DNA from: Panaeolus papilionaceus
Lineage: Eukaryota > Basidiomycota > Agaricomycetes > Agaricales
NCBI GenBank assembly: GCA_015501605.1
Contig: JADNRZ010000021.1
Location: 372,001-436,000 of the forward strand
DNA: 64,000 nucleotides
Reading direction: 5' to 3'
The translations under genes and the position numbers were made by a program. Shown here in pieces: positions 42,177-53,826 of this stretch. The notes under the pieces are model-generated. The model had not been told where the DNA came from and searched no databases. It saw only the letters and a list, made by a program, of their open reading frames with translations. The first letter of the stretch is position 1. Each line of letters begins with the position of its first letter.

Positions 42177-43670
42177 CTACTTTCTGCGCTTCCTACCACT
42201 ACCCCCCAACAAGAAGTTCGCCAACCCTGACTCTTGCTTCTTCTTTCCTTTCTTGTTAGATGACGACGCAGCAGCAGCATCTTCAGCTGGCTGCTCCGTT
42301 GAGGGTCCTGCATGTGGTGCTAGGGGCGCTTCGTGAGCGTGATCATAGTGAGCGTGGTCATAGTGAGCTGGGTCATAGTGAGCGGGATCATAGTGAGCGG
42401 GGTCATAGTGAGCGGGATCATCAGCGGGAGGAAGTCCAGGCGATGGAGGACGCGACCCAGTTATGCTGTCGCTCCCAGAGGATGAGGTGGTAGAGCTCGA
42501 GCTCACAGAGGAGTGTGATTTGACTGAATTGGTCCGTGGAGGAGGATGCGCATAAGCACCAGAACCCTGGCCTGGATCTTCCTCGAAAGGGATGTGATGC
42601 TGGTCGTAGTAGGGAAGTTGCTCCTCGGCTAAGATTACACCATCGAAACTGTCGTTGTCGTCCGTTGGGACGGGATCGGGAATAAATGCGGCGAGCATGG
42701 GTGGTGTGAGATGTTGACTCATGATGGGGTGGGTTTTTCGGACTGAGATTGGGTAGCGGTCGTCCCCTGTGTGTCCTTCTGCCATGCGACGAACGAAGAT
42801 GGCGAAGGTGTACCAAAAGTCGGCGTTGAGAAGGAACTTTGAGCCGCACTTGTTATATATCGTCCAGTAGCTCTTGTGTCGGTCTATTATCACGTCAAAG
42901 TTGAATAATGAGCGTTCAAGTTGAGTAAAGTGCGAGGAATTAACTTACATCCCATAAGAAGCCCTTTGCCCTCCTTCCTGACCTTTGGCTCGTGACTGAC
43001 AGGCACAATCTTACCATCGGCCGTCTCCTTCCACCAATCAATGGTTCCAGCACGATGTGAAACCTCATGAAAAATGGTCCCGACCTGGTCATCGATGGAG
43101 TGTATCCAAAACTTCTCCGATATCGACATACGGTCTGACATCGCCCCAGCACTGATATGAGCTAGGGTCTTCTTCCTGTCTCCCGTATTCTCAAAGTTGA
43201 ACTCGTAGATGCGCAGAACGTAACGCTCGAAGAACTTGATGAAACTGTAAATGGTTGATATGCTGGCCTCAGGATTGGCAAGTTCATGTAGAATTTTGCG
43301 TGCTTCGGGATCCTTGTCGACGTGGGCACGGCGTACGAGGGCTTTCATGAGCTTCAGAGTTGATTTAACTGTCATGGATGGAAATCAGTGCGCAGTGAAA
43401 ATTTGGGGGTGAGATGCGTACTTTCTGTGCGTAGTTTTTCAAGGTCTGCCTTTTGGTCGTGCGACTTAGGAGTGCTTCCTGTGATGTGAGCTTGCCAGTG
43501 TATCTCGAGGTCGATAGGTTGAGGTAATGGTGCTGGGTTCGGGGATGGTGTAGGAGCACATAGTGAATCTGGTTCAATGATGTGAGCAACGAGCGTAATC
43601 CCTTGACACCAACAGAAGACGTACATGATAAAAGTGATAATATGAAAGCGAGGTAGAGAGTTAAGCAGCG
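42177..43670 (-). CDS. HExxH metallopeptidase, aspzincin (M35)-like, with 5-aa tail repeats
   Basis: Minus-strand exons: a 5' region ending 43,422, then 43,368-42,949, then 42,883-42,177; introns 53 and 65 nt. The zinc site reads TIFHEVSHRAGTIDWWKE (HEVSH plus GTxD), as in the lysine-specific/deuterolysin aspzincin family, whose third zinc ligand is that Asp. After the second intron GYRHKSYWTIYNK leads to LLNADFWYTFAIFVRR, matching the NADxYxxFA segment of the family. The C-terminus is extended by six DPAHY/DHAHY pentapeptides and a basic end GSGRKRRK. A signal-like MRCLTLYLAFILSLLSCTSS (43,670) is in a different frame from the exon that splices onward (CQGITLVAHIIEPDS...LEKLRTE), so the 5' end is uncertain: either an intron is missed or the secretion signal is frameshifted. 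Confidence 0.7.
42345..42434 (-). repeat. 15-bp tandem repeat in the metallopeptidase tail
   Basis: Six in-frame 15-base units (plus strand GGTCATAGTGAGCGG type) encode DPAHY or DHAHY. Length variation between strains would be expected. Confidence 0.8.
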
Positions 43671-45475
43671 CATAGGGTTTAATATTAGAAAGTTGATTTA
43701 TGATAGGATTGGTTGTTTTTGTTGTAGTGTAAGAGGAAAGGTGGATTATTGATAGTTTTACGTTGGTTGGTTGCGTCGACCAGCGACGGAAGGATAGGGA
43801 TTCGAGTTCCTCCCTTGTGTTCATTTAAATACTCTCTGAGAGAGGTCTTACATATTTGCAGGGTGGTTTGACGGGTTAATATTTTAATGCGTAAGACAAT
43901 GCTGGGTAGCTCTACCCCGATATTCGTGTCATGGAGAGAAACAACAGGTTACGAAATACGTCTGACATCCCAAAGCTATGCACCATGTGTAGGTAATTGA
44001 TTTTTAAGCAACCGATATGTCAAAGGGTGTATGCGTAAAATCTGGGGATGGAAGTAGCTCGGAAGCGGTTTGGGGTCCTAGTACGGTGTCGCTGGACATA
44101 ATTCCAAAGCCCGTCTCCCATTCGTCCCAAGTCGAAGACAGTCTGTGCTCCATTGTGCAATTACAACTCGGAGCAGTTAGATGGACGTACAACACTCAAC
44201 CCACAACACCACGTCCCTTGATAGTCGATCTCTTGGCCGGATTGAGCTTATCAAGGGTCACCGAAAGCGCAGCAAGTACTACAGTGATGGTGTACCTGAG
44301 CTTACCATTTCAAAATTCTGGATCAGCCTTCATTTTCAGTCTGGTGTGCGAAAATTACGACGTACTTGGATGACAAAGATGTTACATACCCCCTTGCTGC
44401 ACCATACATTCATCAAGGCGCAGTCAGTACACGGGCTTGGGCGGTCTAAGTACTCTTGTGTATTCACTCGAGAGGGCCGAAAATCTTTCGTTGGCATCTA
44501 AGGAGATATCCGGTATCTTACGAGACCCTTTCCTAATAAACCGATACTATGACATCAAGGCACCTTGCTTATTCACCAGGATTTTTATCATACCGTCCGT
44601 GGCTGCGCGGTGACCAAGGGGACTCATAGGTACATTCTGCTGTTGCTGAGGGCACTGCAATTGAGGCAAGAAGGCCGTGGTAGCGAACGGACCGTCACTA
44701 AATAGTAGAGCAGGAGACGGAGATGGCCGAATTGAGGCAGCGGCTGTGAATCGAGTGGTGACGTAAGCTTGCTCTTCGTCCCGTCGGGTAAGACGCACAG
44801 CGCTGCCATGGATATTGCATTCAGCCAATAGGGACGTTCAGGGTTGACGCAGTGACGCATCACTGCGGAATCTGCGTCGCTGCGAAATTCGCAGCGCTGC
44901 GCAGCTGCGCCAACTTTGAATGACCCTAATTTTTAGTAGAACGAACGTGAAGCTTACCGGTGAAGAGCCCATCCAACCAGGCAACAGATGAGTTCTGAGA
45001 CGCGATAGCTCAGATGCATGAAACTACAAGAGGAAATCACGATACATGTGGATATCAGCTATCGAGACTTGAAAACGTCGTTGTGAAACATTCGGAAAAT
45101 GATTTACTCCTGCCAGTGCCGCCACAGATTCCGACATGCATGTGTCGAGAAGAAAACATTTTATCAACGTGAGTAGGGAATATGGGGCATAGTGAAGCAG
45201 ATACCAAACGGGAAAAGGGTCTGAATTGATGTCTGGGCGGGGGTATAATCCAGGGAGGTGCGGCGAAAGAACACAATGTAGAACTCGAATCTTGATTTAA
45301 GTCCATCAGACAAGTCCAAAACTCACACATGAGAAGCCATCTGACAGCCAGAACGGTCTTCTAAATGCCAGATTACGTCAGCCTAGAGCCAACGAGGGTG
45401 AGGAAGCGCGACTTTGCCAGGCCGTGGGTCCTGCAGATATATGGGAAACGAGAGGAAAGAGGTGCCGACTGCACG
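43671..45475. other. Stretch without a recognised gene
   Basis: Upstream region of the metallopeptidase gene, then sequence without coding support. Near 44,855-44,920 is a run rich in CTGCG and GCAGC words (GCTGCGAAATTCGCAGC is nearly self-complementary). Confidence 0.45.
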
Positions 45476-45935
45476 CTGAACGAAGACTACGAAACGAGAC
45501 GAAATACGAGGACGAATACGACGAGGGACAAAACTGAGACGCTCCAGACCAACTGGTGCGAACCTGATTTATTCTGTGTTGAAAACTGGGTATAGTAAAT
45601 AATATACATGAGCTGTGGTGGTGCTGGTACAAAGGTAAACTGAATGGAGAATGCGAATGAAAACAAAAGAAAATAACAAGGTTCAAGAGAATTAGGGCTG
45701 AAGTGTTTCAAAGTATTGAAAATAAAACCAAAAATAAACGAAATAAACCGAAAGAGGAAGGCACCGTGCAGTCAAGTTATGCTACACCCATAACCAGAGG
45801 TGACGATGTCGGGGAATGTAGGGAGAATGGTGCGCCGTAAAACTACCGAGAATGATAGATTCGGAGGGATGTGGCACCCATCATTGTACGCAAAGAAATC
45901 TGGAATAAGGTGGAATAGAATAGAGAAAAAGGAAA
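45476..45935. repeat. Segmental repeat D1, copy B
   Basis: Counterpart of 1381-1870, same orientation. In copy A the D1 and D2 blocks are about 2.6 kb apart, here about 0.3 kb; the secreted-protein and truncated MPAP genes of copy A are absent here. Confidence 0.65.
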
Positions 45936-46214
45936 GGGCAGTGTGACGTATGAGTCGACCCGTGTCACGTGCTCAAGAAGGTCTACATACTTATCCTCCC
46001 AATCAGGTAGAAATTACTCATTTTGGAAAGTGCCCTCCTATTTCCTGGTCTCTTCAAGCGCCTGTACGAGCGGAAGAAGACGGGTTTTGCAATGTAATGC
46101 AATAAGTTGATGCATTTTATTCATTCAGACCTCGACGTTCACAACATCGAGCGGCGCACATAGGTATCACAATCAACACAATTAAACATTGCATCTAGAG
46201 TACTATAACGGATA
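45936..46214. other. Spacer between D1 and D2, copy B
   Basis: No gene seen. Confidence 0.5.
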
Positions 46215-47235
46215 CAAAACACGCTGATAACAGTCATAAAAATCCGACTCAAGAGGTAATCAAGAGAGGTATATGGAGAGTGGAATATGCATAAGTAACG
46301 GGTCTAACTTCAAAGGGCTACATAGTGGGGATGGATGGCGAATTAAATAATTTTTAGATGATGCTGTCCGGAATTGGAGACAAATGGTATCGAATGAGGG
46401 GCATATGAAGAGCGCTGGAGGTTAATTTCACGATCAAACTTGTCGAGGACCATTGTTGAGGCTGGCGCCCCGTCTCCATCGATTTGGTGATTTATTTCTT
46501 CTGTCCATCATCCTTCTGACCGCCTTCGGAAACAGCACCGTCAAGACTGCTCGAACTCGAAATTTGACCTGTAGCAACAGGTTTGTGGAGAGGATTTGTG
46601 TACCCTTGCTGGGACATTGTGTTAAGAAGCTTTGGTATTCAGTGGTAGTTGAAGGTTGCGATGTTGCGCAAGATTGTTGTCGAAAGACTGGTCGGTGGGG
46701 TTGAGTTGACACAGCTCGTTCTCTAACATACGAATTTATAAGAAGGTATTTTACTGAATACTGCTCGTGTACAGTAGCGAATTATTCCATTAGGCATTCG
46801 ACTTGCGAGGTTCGGGAGGTTAGAAATTTTCGGGAGTTGAAGTGCGGGAAGAGTCATCCCGCCAGAATACTGCATCTTGACTCTAATGCGCTGCCGTCGG
46901 GTGCCTCAAAGAGTAGAACAGGCGGGATCACAGGTGAAGTTACTGCAAATGGTTGTTGAGTCGGTCTATAAATCGGACTCAGAACATTCAAATATTTCAG
47001 TCGAGTCACTGGCACGTTGTGCGCACATGTCGCGCTAATCGCACGTTTCATTAGACTTTGCAGTATCTCGACGCTTGGGGGTGGCAATGTCATGAGGTCA
47101 TTCTGTCTTCACTGCATAATGCAATTTATTATAGCAGTGCAGTGTACAGCGTACACATAGAGACATTGAATAAAACCTTAAATATTTTAATCCCCTGATT
47201 TAAGTCATATCATACGATCAAGGCTCGAACGGGAA
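46215..47235. repeat. Segmental repeat D2, copy B
   Basis: Counterpart of 4505-5650, containing the 41-aa NPLH gene and its upstream region. Divergence from copy A is visible throughout. Confidence 0.7.
46492..46617 (-). CDS. NPLH-family small protein (41 aa, single module), second copy
   Basis: The frame starts MSQQGYTNPLHKPVATGQIS and ends GGQKDDGQKK, 41 codons. It differs from the copy at 4885-5010 by a handful of residues (for example H/Y, A/T, NT/SS, S/G) with no indel, while the flanking DNA has several indels. That contrast is direct evidence for selection on the peptide. TTATAA at about 46,736-46,741 is the likely TATA box. Function unknown. Confidence 0.75.
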   Translation of the reverse strand: MSQQGYTNPLHKPVATGQISSSSSLDGAVSEGGQKDDGQKK

Positions 47236-50200
47236 GCTCGACAACTGCATGCAATCACCATTGCAACCTCCGCCATCTTTCCTCCGAATCCTGACACTGT
47301 GAATGAAATAAAATTGCGTGTCATTGTGCATTTATGGGTCTGATTTGAAGATGTAGGAGAACTTTTTTTATGCGAGTTATGGTTTTTGTCGGGAACGTTG
47401 CTCCTTATGCCTTTAGGGATGCTGTCTCTTGTGCGTGCAGTATTTCTGAGCACGCTTTGATTCGCAAATTTTGTTTAATTCTCGACTACTCTCTCTCCTA
47501 ACTTGAATGGATTTGTTTAGATTTTTTCTTTATTTTACAGATATTCTGTGCATGTATTAGCATGAATTCAGCCTGAATTGTGCTCCAAGTAATTCCGTAG
47601 AGCAGTTTTCTACAATAGCTCGTACACAGATATGATATGACAGGACACTAGCGTATATAGTCCCCTTTCATAGGGCAGATGTCGATCGTCGATGAGCATC
47701 CAGTTAGCTGCTCTCTTGGTCCCTACTCGTGAAACGAAGAGCGACCTACATAGGTGAGATGAACTCCAGTCAGAGTGGATATTGGTCACTGTTCCCTAAA
47801 GTTTGAGTCTCCTGGACTGTAAGGTTCACGGTTCTTATAGGATTTCACTTGGCTTAGTCTTACTCCAACTCTTTCCACTTCGTGCTATTGAGTCATGGAG
47901 CCTTATCATCATCTCTAACCCTTCGCATTCACAGCGATATGTAGGTGTCTCAGGGATCTCGTGAGCATTACTTCTTTATTCTGGATATCGTGCAGAAATG
48001 TGAATATGGAGTTGGTAATTGTGTGGTTTCAAGCCGATGGGGATGTGGTGAAAATGTGCTTGACGACAGTACACTATCACTGGTTACTGGCAGTGAAGTC
48101 TTCACCCGAAGCCAGCGGGCCCATGAACATGGTCCATTATATGTAACCCTCACATGTCGTTGGTCCATTAAATTTGCCTTCAAACAGGGCATATGACATT
48201 TGTAATGAAGGATGTCATTCGCGTGAAAAGCCGACATGGGCGGTGTCCCTATAACAATAATGGATGTCAGGTAGAATTGGCGCTTGAAACGCTTGCTTTA
48301 ATGTCTCCCGCGCGCCTGAGCAGGAGATGCGAGATTTTGGACCTCCCCCCCCCCAGAAGTCTCGCTCCCGCCCGCTCCTGAACCTGCGACACCGACTATG
48401 GTTACCTCTTCTCAGAACGCAATCCACAAGAAACCCCATTCAAGCTTACGACTGATTCCGAACCAACTCCCATTGACTCTTCTGCAAAGATGGTAGTCGA
48501 TTTTACTCCGGGACTAGCCCCACAAGCTTTGGAACCTATACCCCGCCATCCAACCAGCGAGTTGATGCTCAACCAGTCTGGTACCAGTATGTCCCCCAAG
48601 AAAATCATAGCTAAGGGCCTTGATTGGATGAAGAGGTCGTCCAAAAGGCTTGGGAAGTGTCGTGATGTCTAAAGTAGACAGTGAGTTTATCAGTTTGTGA
48701 ATCTTAGGGGTTACAAACTTAACACCGTTGCTCTTTAAAATTCAGCCAATGTAGACTGCTTATGTTATATGCCTGTAGTCCTTCGATTTTATTTCTCATT
48801 GTGCAATGACCGAATCTCATAATGGTCCTCTTGCTTAAATAATGTCTGATGTCTCCCTCCCCTGTAGTACTTGTGTCAAAACTCGATCCCACTTCTATCA
48901 TACAGCTCGGCACTTAGGATCATGATTAGACATAATAAACTTTCGGTTATCGCTGTATGAGAGCAAGAAATTGAACATGAACGATAATATAATGTCGATG
49001 GTTAGGCACGTTGAGTCGTTGCAGATCGCCCAGTCTCAAATGTGGACCGCGATGTTTCCGCTGTATCCATGCAGCGGCTTGAGCTCGACATCGAGTCCCC
49101 CATCGCGTATCGCAGTAGCTGGAGTCCATCCCCAACATATTCTCCAGATCTGACATCGAATCACCAGGGACATGCGTGAGGACCTTCGGCGTGCAGCGCC
49201 TAGTAGAGGGGTTGACGGTAGGACGTGTATGTTGTTAACTTACATGCTTCAGTGGGCCGGGTTGGTACAGGGAAGGAAAATCTGAAGCGTGGGCCGGATT
49301 CAGGAGTGTTTTAAGTCGAACCAGTAGGTCGAATGAGGCACTTCTCCTACCAAATTGTCACTGGATGAAGGAAATCCGACAAAGAGATGTAGACGCTAGT
49401 GCTTATAATGGCTATTGAATGAGCATAGACGACTACGATCTCTCGTTGAGCGTCTAGGGAGCCTTACAAACGAGAGGGAAACTAGGAATAAAAAATGTTT
49501 ACCTGTGAATCATCATGTGCGATGCGATGAACGGTTGTTGGGCCGGAGCCCCCTGATTATAGTCAGGAAGAGTTAAGTGGTTATATGGAACAATAACTGT
49601 AACCAATTGGAATGATCATGGACCGTAGAACTAGACGAGCTTCAATGTGAGGTGAGACTTGAACGATCAAGTAGAAACCCTGGAAACGCACCAGTTTATA
49701 ATATCTTTTTGATCTGTTCAACGAACCCACATCCCTCCAATAGACGATCATAGATAAGATAATCGGAGACATGACCAAAGACCAGTTGATGGGACACAGA
49801 GGAATAGAGGGATTGAGGATTGAGGATTGAGGTCAATGTCGAAGCGGTCCACTCGTTCAGTTTGGAGGAATGAACTACAACAGAGCTCTTGCAGAGGATC
49901 AGGAAAGCTGCTGCTCAAAGGTCAGTACTCATTGCTCAATGATGACGATAAAAGGCGGGGATTGTGCGTAACATATGAATGATTTTGGACCAAGGATTGA
50001 GCGTAGGGTGGAATGGGTATGGTGGTGTGATGATTATGCTGCATTTGTTGCCAGCCCGCTCACAGGAGTAACGACAGCCGAACAGCTTGCATGCGACCTT
50101 TCAACGCAATACGCATGAGAATCTCAGTTGAAATTGATATTGTCTAAATAATACAGCTAAGTAGGAGAAACAGTCAGAATTCATTTTCAATGTCTGAACC

Positions 50201-51075
50201 CCAAACTCACGATTTCCCTCGCTACACATATTTGTTGTTCCTCCCAGATTCTACTCCACACCGTACGAATGGTTATACCCAGACGTATCTCAGCATGCTT
50301 ATTATGGGCAACTCCATGAGAAATCAGCGCGAACACTTCCAGCAAGGGGTGGGTGGTCGCGTCGGGGATGATGGGGAAAGGAAGGAAAGATTGACATGAA
50401 AAATGTCACAGGTAGGTGACCGTGACCGTGGAGACAGCTGTGGGAATGCTCTCCGACATGACACTCCCCAACTCCCCATAGAAGGATTTGCCCGGAGATT
50501 CAAGGGTCATTGTCATCAAATCGATCGATGGGAAATAAATAGATGGGATATCAATAAGAAACGAGGCAGTATAGAAAATGATACAGTAGCACCTACCCTT
50601 TCGACCAACAAAACCGCACGACGAGAAGTGTCAGTTGTTTTAGACTTGAGAACAACCTGAGTGTTAGAGGAATCAGCGACCTTGAGAGAGCAGGAGAGGG
50701 AGTGATGGGGAGAGAGAGAGAGAGGTGCGTGTCATAATTAAGTGAATCTAGGTGGCGATGTATTCCCCACTTCATGGTCATGCTCGCTTATGCAACGAAA
50801 TCGAGATCGAGCTTCTACTTTCCTTGCATTCATTTTTTGTTATTAGAAACACAATTTGACTGAAAGAGCCCGGATTATGGCCTTTCAAATCAAATTTCGG
50901 AAATTTCTTTTCATAGAGATGTCGCCACTGAAGCCTCATGGCTCACTCGTGTTGTTGTGACTACGGCCTCAGAAGTGGAGCATTCACTTTCTCCACCTGC
51001 CTCTCCATTCTTATTTGCCGTTACCCCGCCACCACCTTCTCTACCTTGACGTATACTTCCATACAGCTAACCGCA
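47236..51075. other. Long stretch without a recognised gene
   Basis: The only frame with a protein-like composition is around 48,379-48,672 (includes PGLAPQALEPIPRHPTSELM and a basic end KKIIAKGLDWMKRSSKRLGK). It has no clear start and no recognised family, so it is not called. GGATTGA triplication occurs near 49,810-49,832. Nothing else supported. Confidence 0.45.
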
Positions 51076-52222
51076 ATGGAAAATCATCCCTCAACAGACT
51101 GGGAAAATTTCGAGGTTTCCGGGCCTGTATCAATCGAAAGACTGGAGAACATCGGGGAGTTAAGAGGCATGAATTTTGTCAATATTTTTTTGTGCGCCAA
51201 GATTTCCAGTCAGCTTCACAACTAGTGTGTATTTACAATCACCCGTAGCGCTGTCGGGCCCATTGAATCAGGAAAAGCAGTGTGAGTTAGATAGTTACTG
51301 GTTGTGGAATTGAATTCGCTGTTGAAGCTAATTGGCCATCCCCTGACTCTAGTTCATAGAATCCCTGGCGTCAGACAACTCACTCCAAATCTCCAGTGAT
51401 AAGTTGGAAGGATTCACGCAGTCAGCATCCGCTGTCAGAGGGGAGGATCGTCACAATGTTGAAGGATTGGATGCCTCTAGTGAAGTAAGCACATTAGTAC
51501 CCCTCTCTCTATCGCAACGGAACCGCTAAGTATACTCATCAGGATGCTCTTTATGGCTCGTGTTCTATACCTTATGCCTGTAAACAATCCGCGCTTGCCA
51601 GGCGGCAAGCGAGAGGCGGTTCGTATATCTAAAGCTCTATTGGGTGTGAAATCAGCCGAGAGGTTAACGGTACTTACAACGATGTGGGACCTTCTTGGAA
51701 GCGACACAGGAATGAACCGAGCAGAATGTAACTTTATTCAGCTTCAGGAAGATTTTTGGAAGGTACGTCTGCCGTCGATATGCATCACCGTGTGGGCCTG
51801 ACATTGTGTTTAAGGACTACGTCAACGAGGGCACAAAGTTTTTAAAGTTTCACAACACGCAGCATTCGGCTCTTTCGATCCTGAATGAAGTTCTCGACCG
51901 GTCATCTCTCCCGATTTTTATGCCGAAGTTTAATCATATCAAACTAGCAGTCAACCCCATTTTCTCTCAAAACACCGTCCTTGGCGCTAGTCTTTATAAA
52001 AAGCTCAATAACCGTATTCAAAACGTCCGCGTGGAGCTGTGTGCTCTACAGGATGATTTGGAGAGAGCGACTGAGAGGGGAGACGAACAGCTAGCTAGTC
52101 TGCTTATGGTTCAGCTTGAACAGTCGCAGAAACTCCTCGCAACATTTGAGCAGGAGAAGATGAGGTTCGACCCGGACACACTCGTCTTTTCCACCTCCTT
52201 AACAAACACTCTCACGGGTTGA
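51076..52222 (+). pseudogene. AIG1-like P-loop GTPase gene 2, degenerate
   Basis: It starts MENHPSTDWENFEVSGPVSI. The G1 region is GPIESGKA instead of GPTGAGKST/S; the bases GGAAAAGCAGT look like GGAAAAAGCAGT with one A lost. The next exon (FIESLASDNSLQISSDKLEG) stops short: the G3 exon (DTPGLAD/DVPGFAD in the paralogues) is absent. Later exons are good: NNPRLPGGKREAVRISKALL, LTVLTTMWDLLG (G4-like), AECNFIQLQEDFWK, DYVNEGTKFLKFHNTQHSAL and a coiled-coil-like C-terminus (ELCALQDDLERATERGDEQL). Loss of G1 Ser/Thr and of G3 means no GTP hydrolysis, so this is a decayed paralogue of the genes at 40 and 63.6 kb. Confidence 0.7.
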
Positions 52223-53297
52223 AAAGGTTTGTTGCGATACGAGATAAGTGATTTGGAACGCTTGACAGGATTGGTACGAACTTCATGTTGTGCATCGTCT
52301 CTCGAACTGGGTAGTATAGTTTTTCATGTCACGGTGCTGTATCGGTATTTGCTGGAAACTTTCCTCTTTATTTGATGCTCAATTTGCTTACGATCCCGTC
52401 GTATCAAGATAACGGGTCTCAAAATACTCAGTATCTACCATAGAAATTTGGACCCGGCTCTGCCGTTCTCGTTGTCCACATCCCTGCCTCAATGGAACGA
52501 AGAAACCTACGTCCAAATTGAAGTTCACGGCGCGTTTGTCGTTGGACGAACGAGTGAAAAGAAAAGCGTAACGGCAGATCGGAGCGTCGCGATGACGCAC
52601 ACCGGCTCGTCATCGAAGTCGCATAATGATATTCATAATGACTCATGTTAACGCTACTAAACGATGGGTTTTACTCCCCTAGAGCCCCCCTGATTGTTTT
52701 GTGGCTTCTTTGTCCTTCCCCGCCTACGCACATACGCACGAGCTTACGGCTACCGTCCGTCCTGACTACTTTGGCTGTTCATGTTCCGTGCAGTATAACA
52801 ACAGTCATCACCTTTTCGCGCAGTCGTGAAAGTCCTTGATTAATCACACCTCTCATAGAGACGGTTGCACCAACGGCACTTCGTCGTCGGGATCAAAGTA
52901 TTTCACGACTGCGCCTCTGTATGGCCGTCGAGGACTTCCGTGTGGGGTTGCCGGATAGGGAATAACCGACGCTGGATGTTTGTCAAACAAAGTGAAGCTC
53001 TGCATGTTGTCCGAAACCGTTTCGTCGACATTGAGGAATTGTATTGGTGGTATTCATCTGAGGGTCAATAGTAACCATGAACGGTGCAGATGCAATCAAG
53101 GAAAGGCAGGGCAATGGTTGTGGAGAAAAATATAAATAGGGCTCACTGCTCACTCAGGCAGAGCAGTGTCTTCCATCTAGACAGTTCCACCTCGACATCT
53201 GAATCTCCACCTGAGAGGTTTGTTCGCCTTATATTTCCCCCTGCTCCATATTCACAAACTAAACCACCATCTCTTGTAACAGAATTAAATACCAACA
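52223..53297. other. Intergenic stretch
   Basis: No gene recognised; the last 170 bases are the promoter of the Hce2-type gene, with TATAAATAG at about 53,131-53,139. Confidence 0.5.
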
Positions 53298-53826
53298 ATG
53301 AAACTGAACCAAATCATCTTGCCTGTCGCAGCTCTCGTCGCCGTATCGAGCGCTGTGCCCAACCCCGCCCCTGAAGCGGGTGCTGCAATCGACCTCGCAG
53401 CTCGCGGTGTCGGCACCTGTGATGACTCAACGTTCATCAACCAATCCAGCGGCGGTTCCCCTCGCGTTGACGACTGTCTTCAAATCACTCGCAATGTTGA
53501 CCCAAACAGGGTATATGTACGTGACTCCATTGTATCATGTTCCTGATCAAGCACTAATTTAACTATCCCCCAAGACCCTCCCCATCGACTCCTACTTTGA
53601 AATCGAGTCCTTTGGTACATGCGCCATTGGCGGGTTCTCAGCGTTCGTCAGGCCCATGTCCAACGTGAAGATTGGCGGTCAGGACGTGATTGATATTATC
53701 ACCGACTCGGTGAGGAGGTTCCAGTGGAACGGGTTGGTGGGCGCCAAGGGTGATATGAGGTGTCAGATGAATCCGGATCTTTATCATTGGAGTCAGAGAG
53801 TGGATTGGGGTATTTATCATAAGTAG
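53298..53826 (+). CDS. Hce2/Ecp2-like secreted protein
   Basis: Two exons (53,298-53,516 and 53,575-53,826; intron 58 nt) give 156 aa. A signal peptide is clear (MKLNQIILPVAALVAVSSAV, cleaved near VPNPAP). The mature domain shows the Hce2 pattern: GTCDDSTFINQSSGGSPRVD with DDCLQITRNV, then ESFGTCAIGGFSAFV, IGGQDVIDIITDSVRRFQ, GLVGAKGDMRCQ and the end RVDWGIYHK. Four cysteines (in GTCDDS, DDCLQ, GTCAIG, MRCQM) would form two disulfides. Hce2 proteins are homologues of a plant-pathogen effector but occur widely in non-pathogenic fungi, where roles in antagonism or signalling are proposed. The gene is intact with clean splicing and a TATA box. The family call rests on pattern recognition. Confidence 0.8.

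Noticed and set aside
44855..44920. CTGCG/GCAGC-rich run with a near-palindrome
   Set aside because: Too short and imperfect to call an element or binding array.
48490..48672. Polybasic C-terminus ending CRDV, resembling a CaaX box
   Set aside because: Residues after Cys are not aliphatic, the frame has no clear start, and no GTPase or pheromone features precede it.
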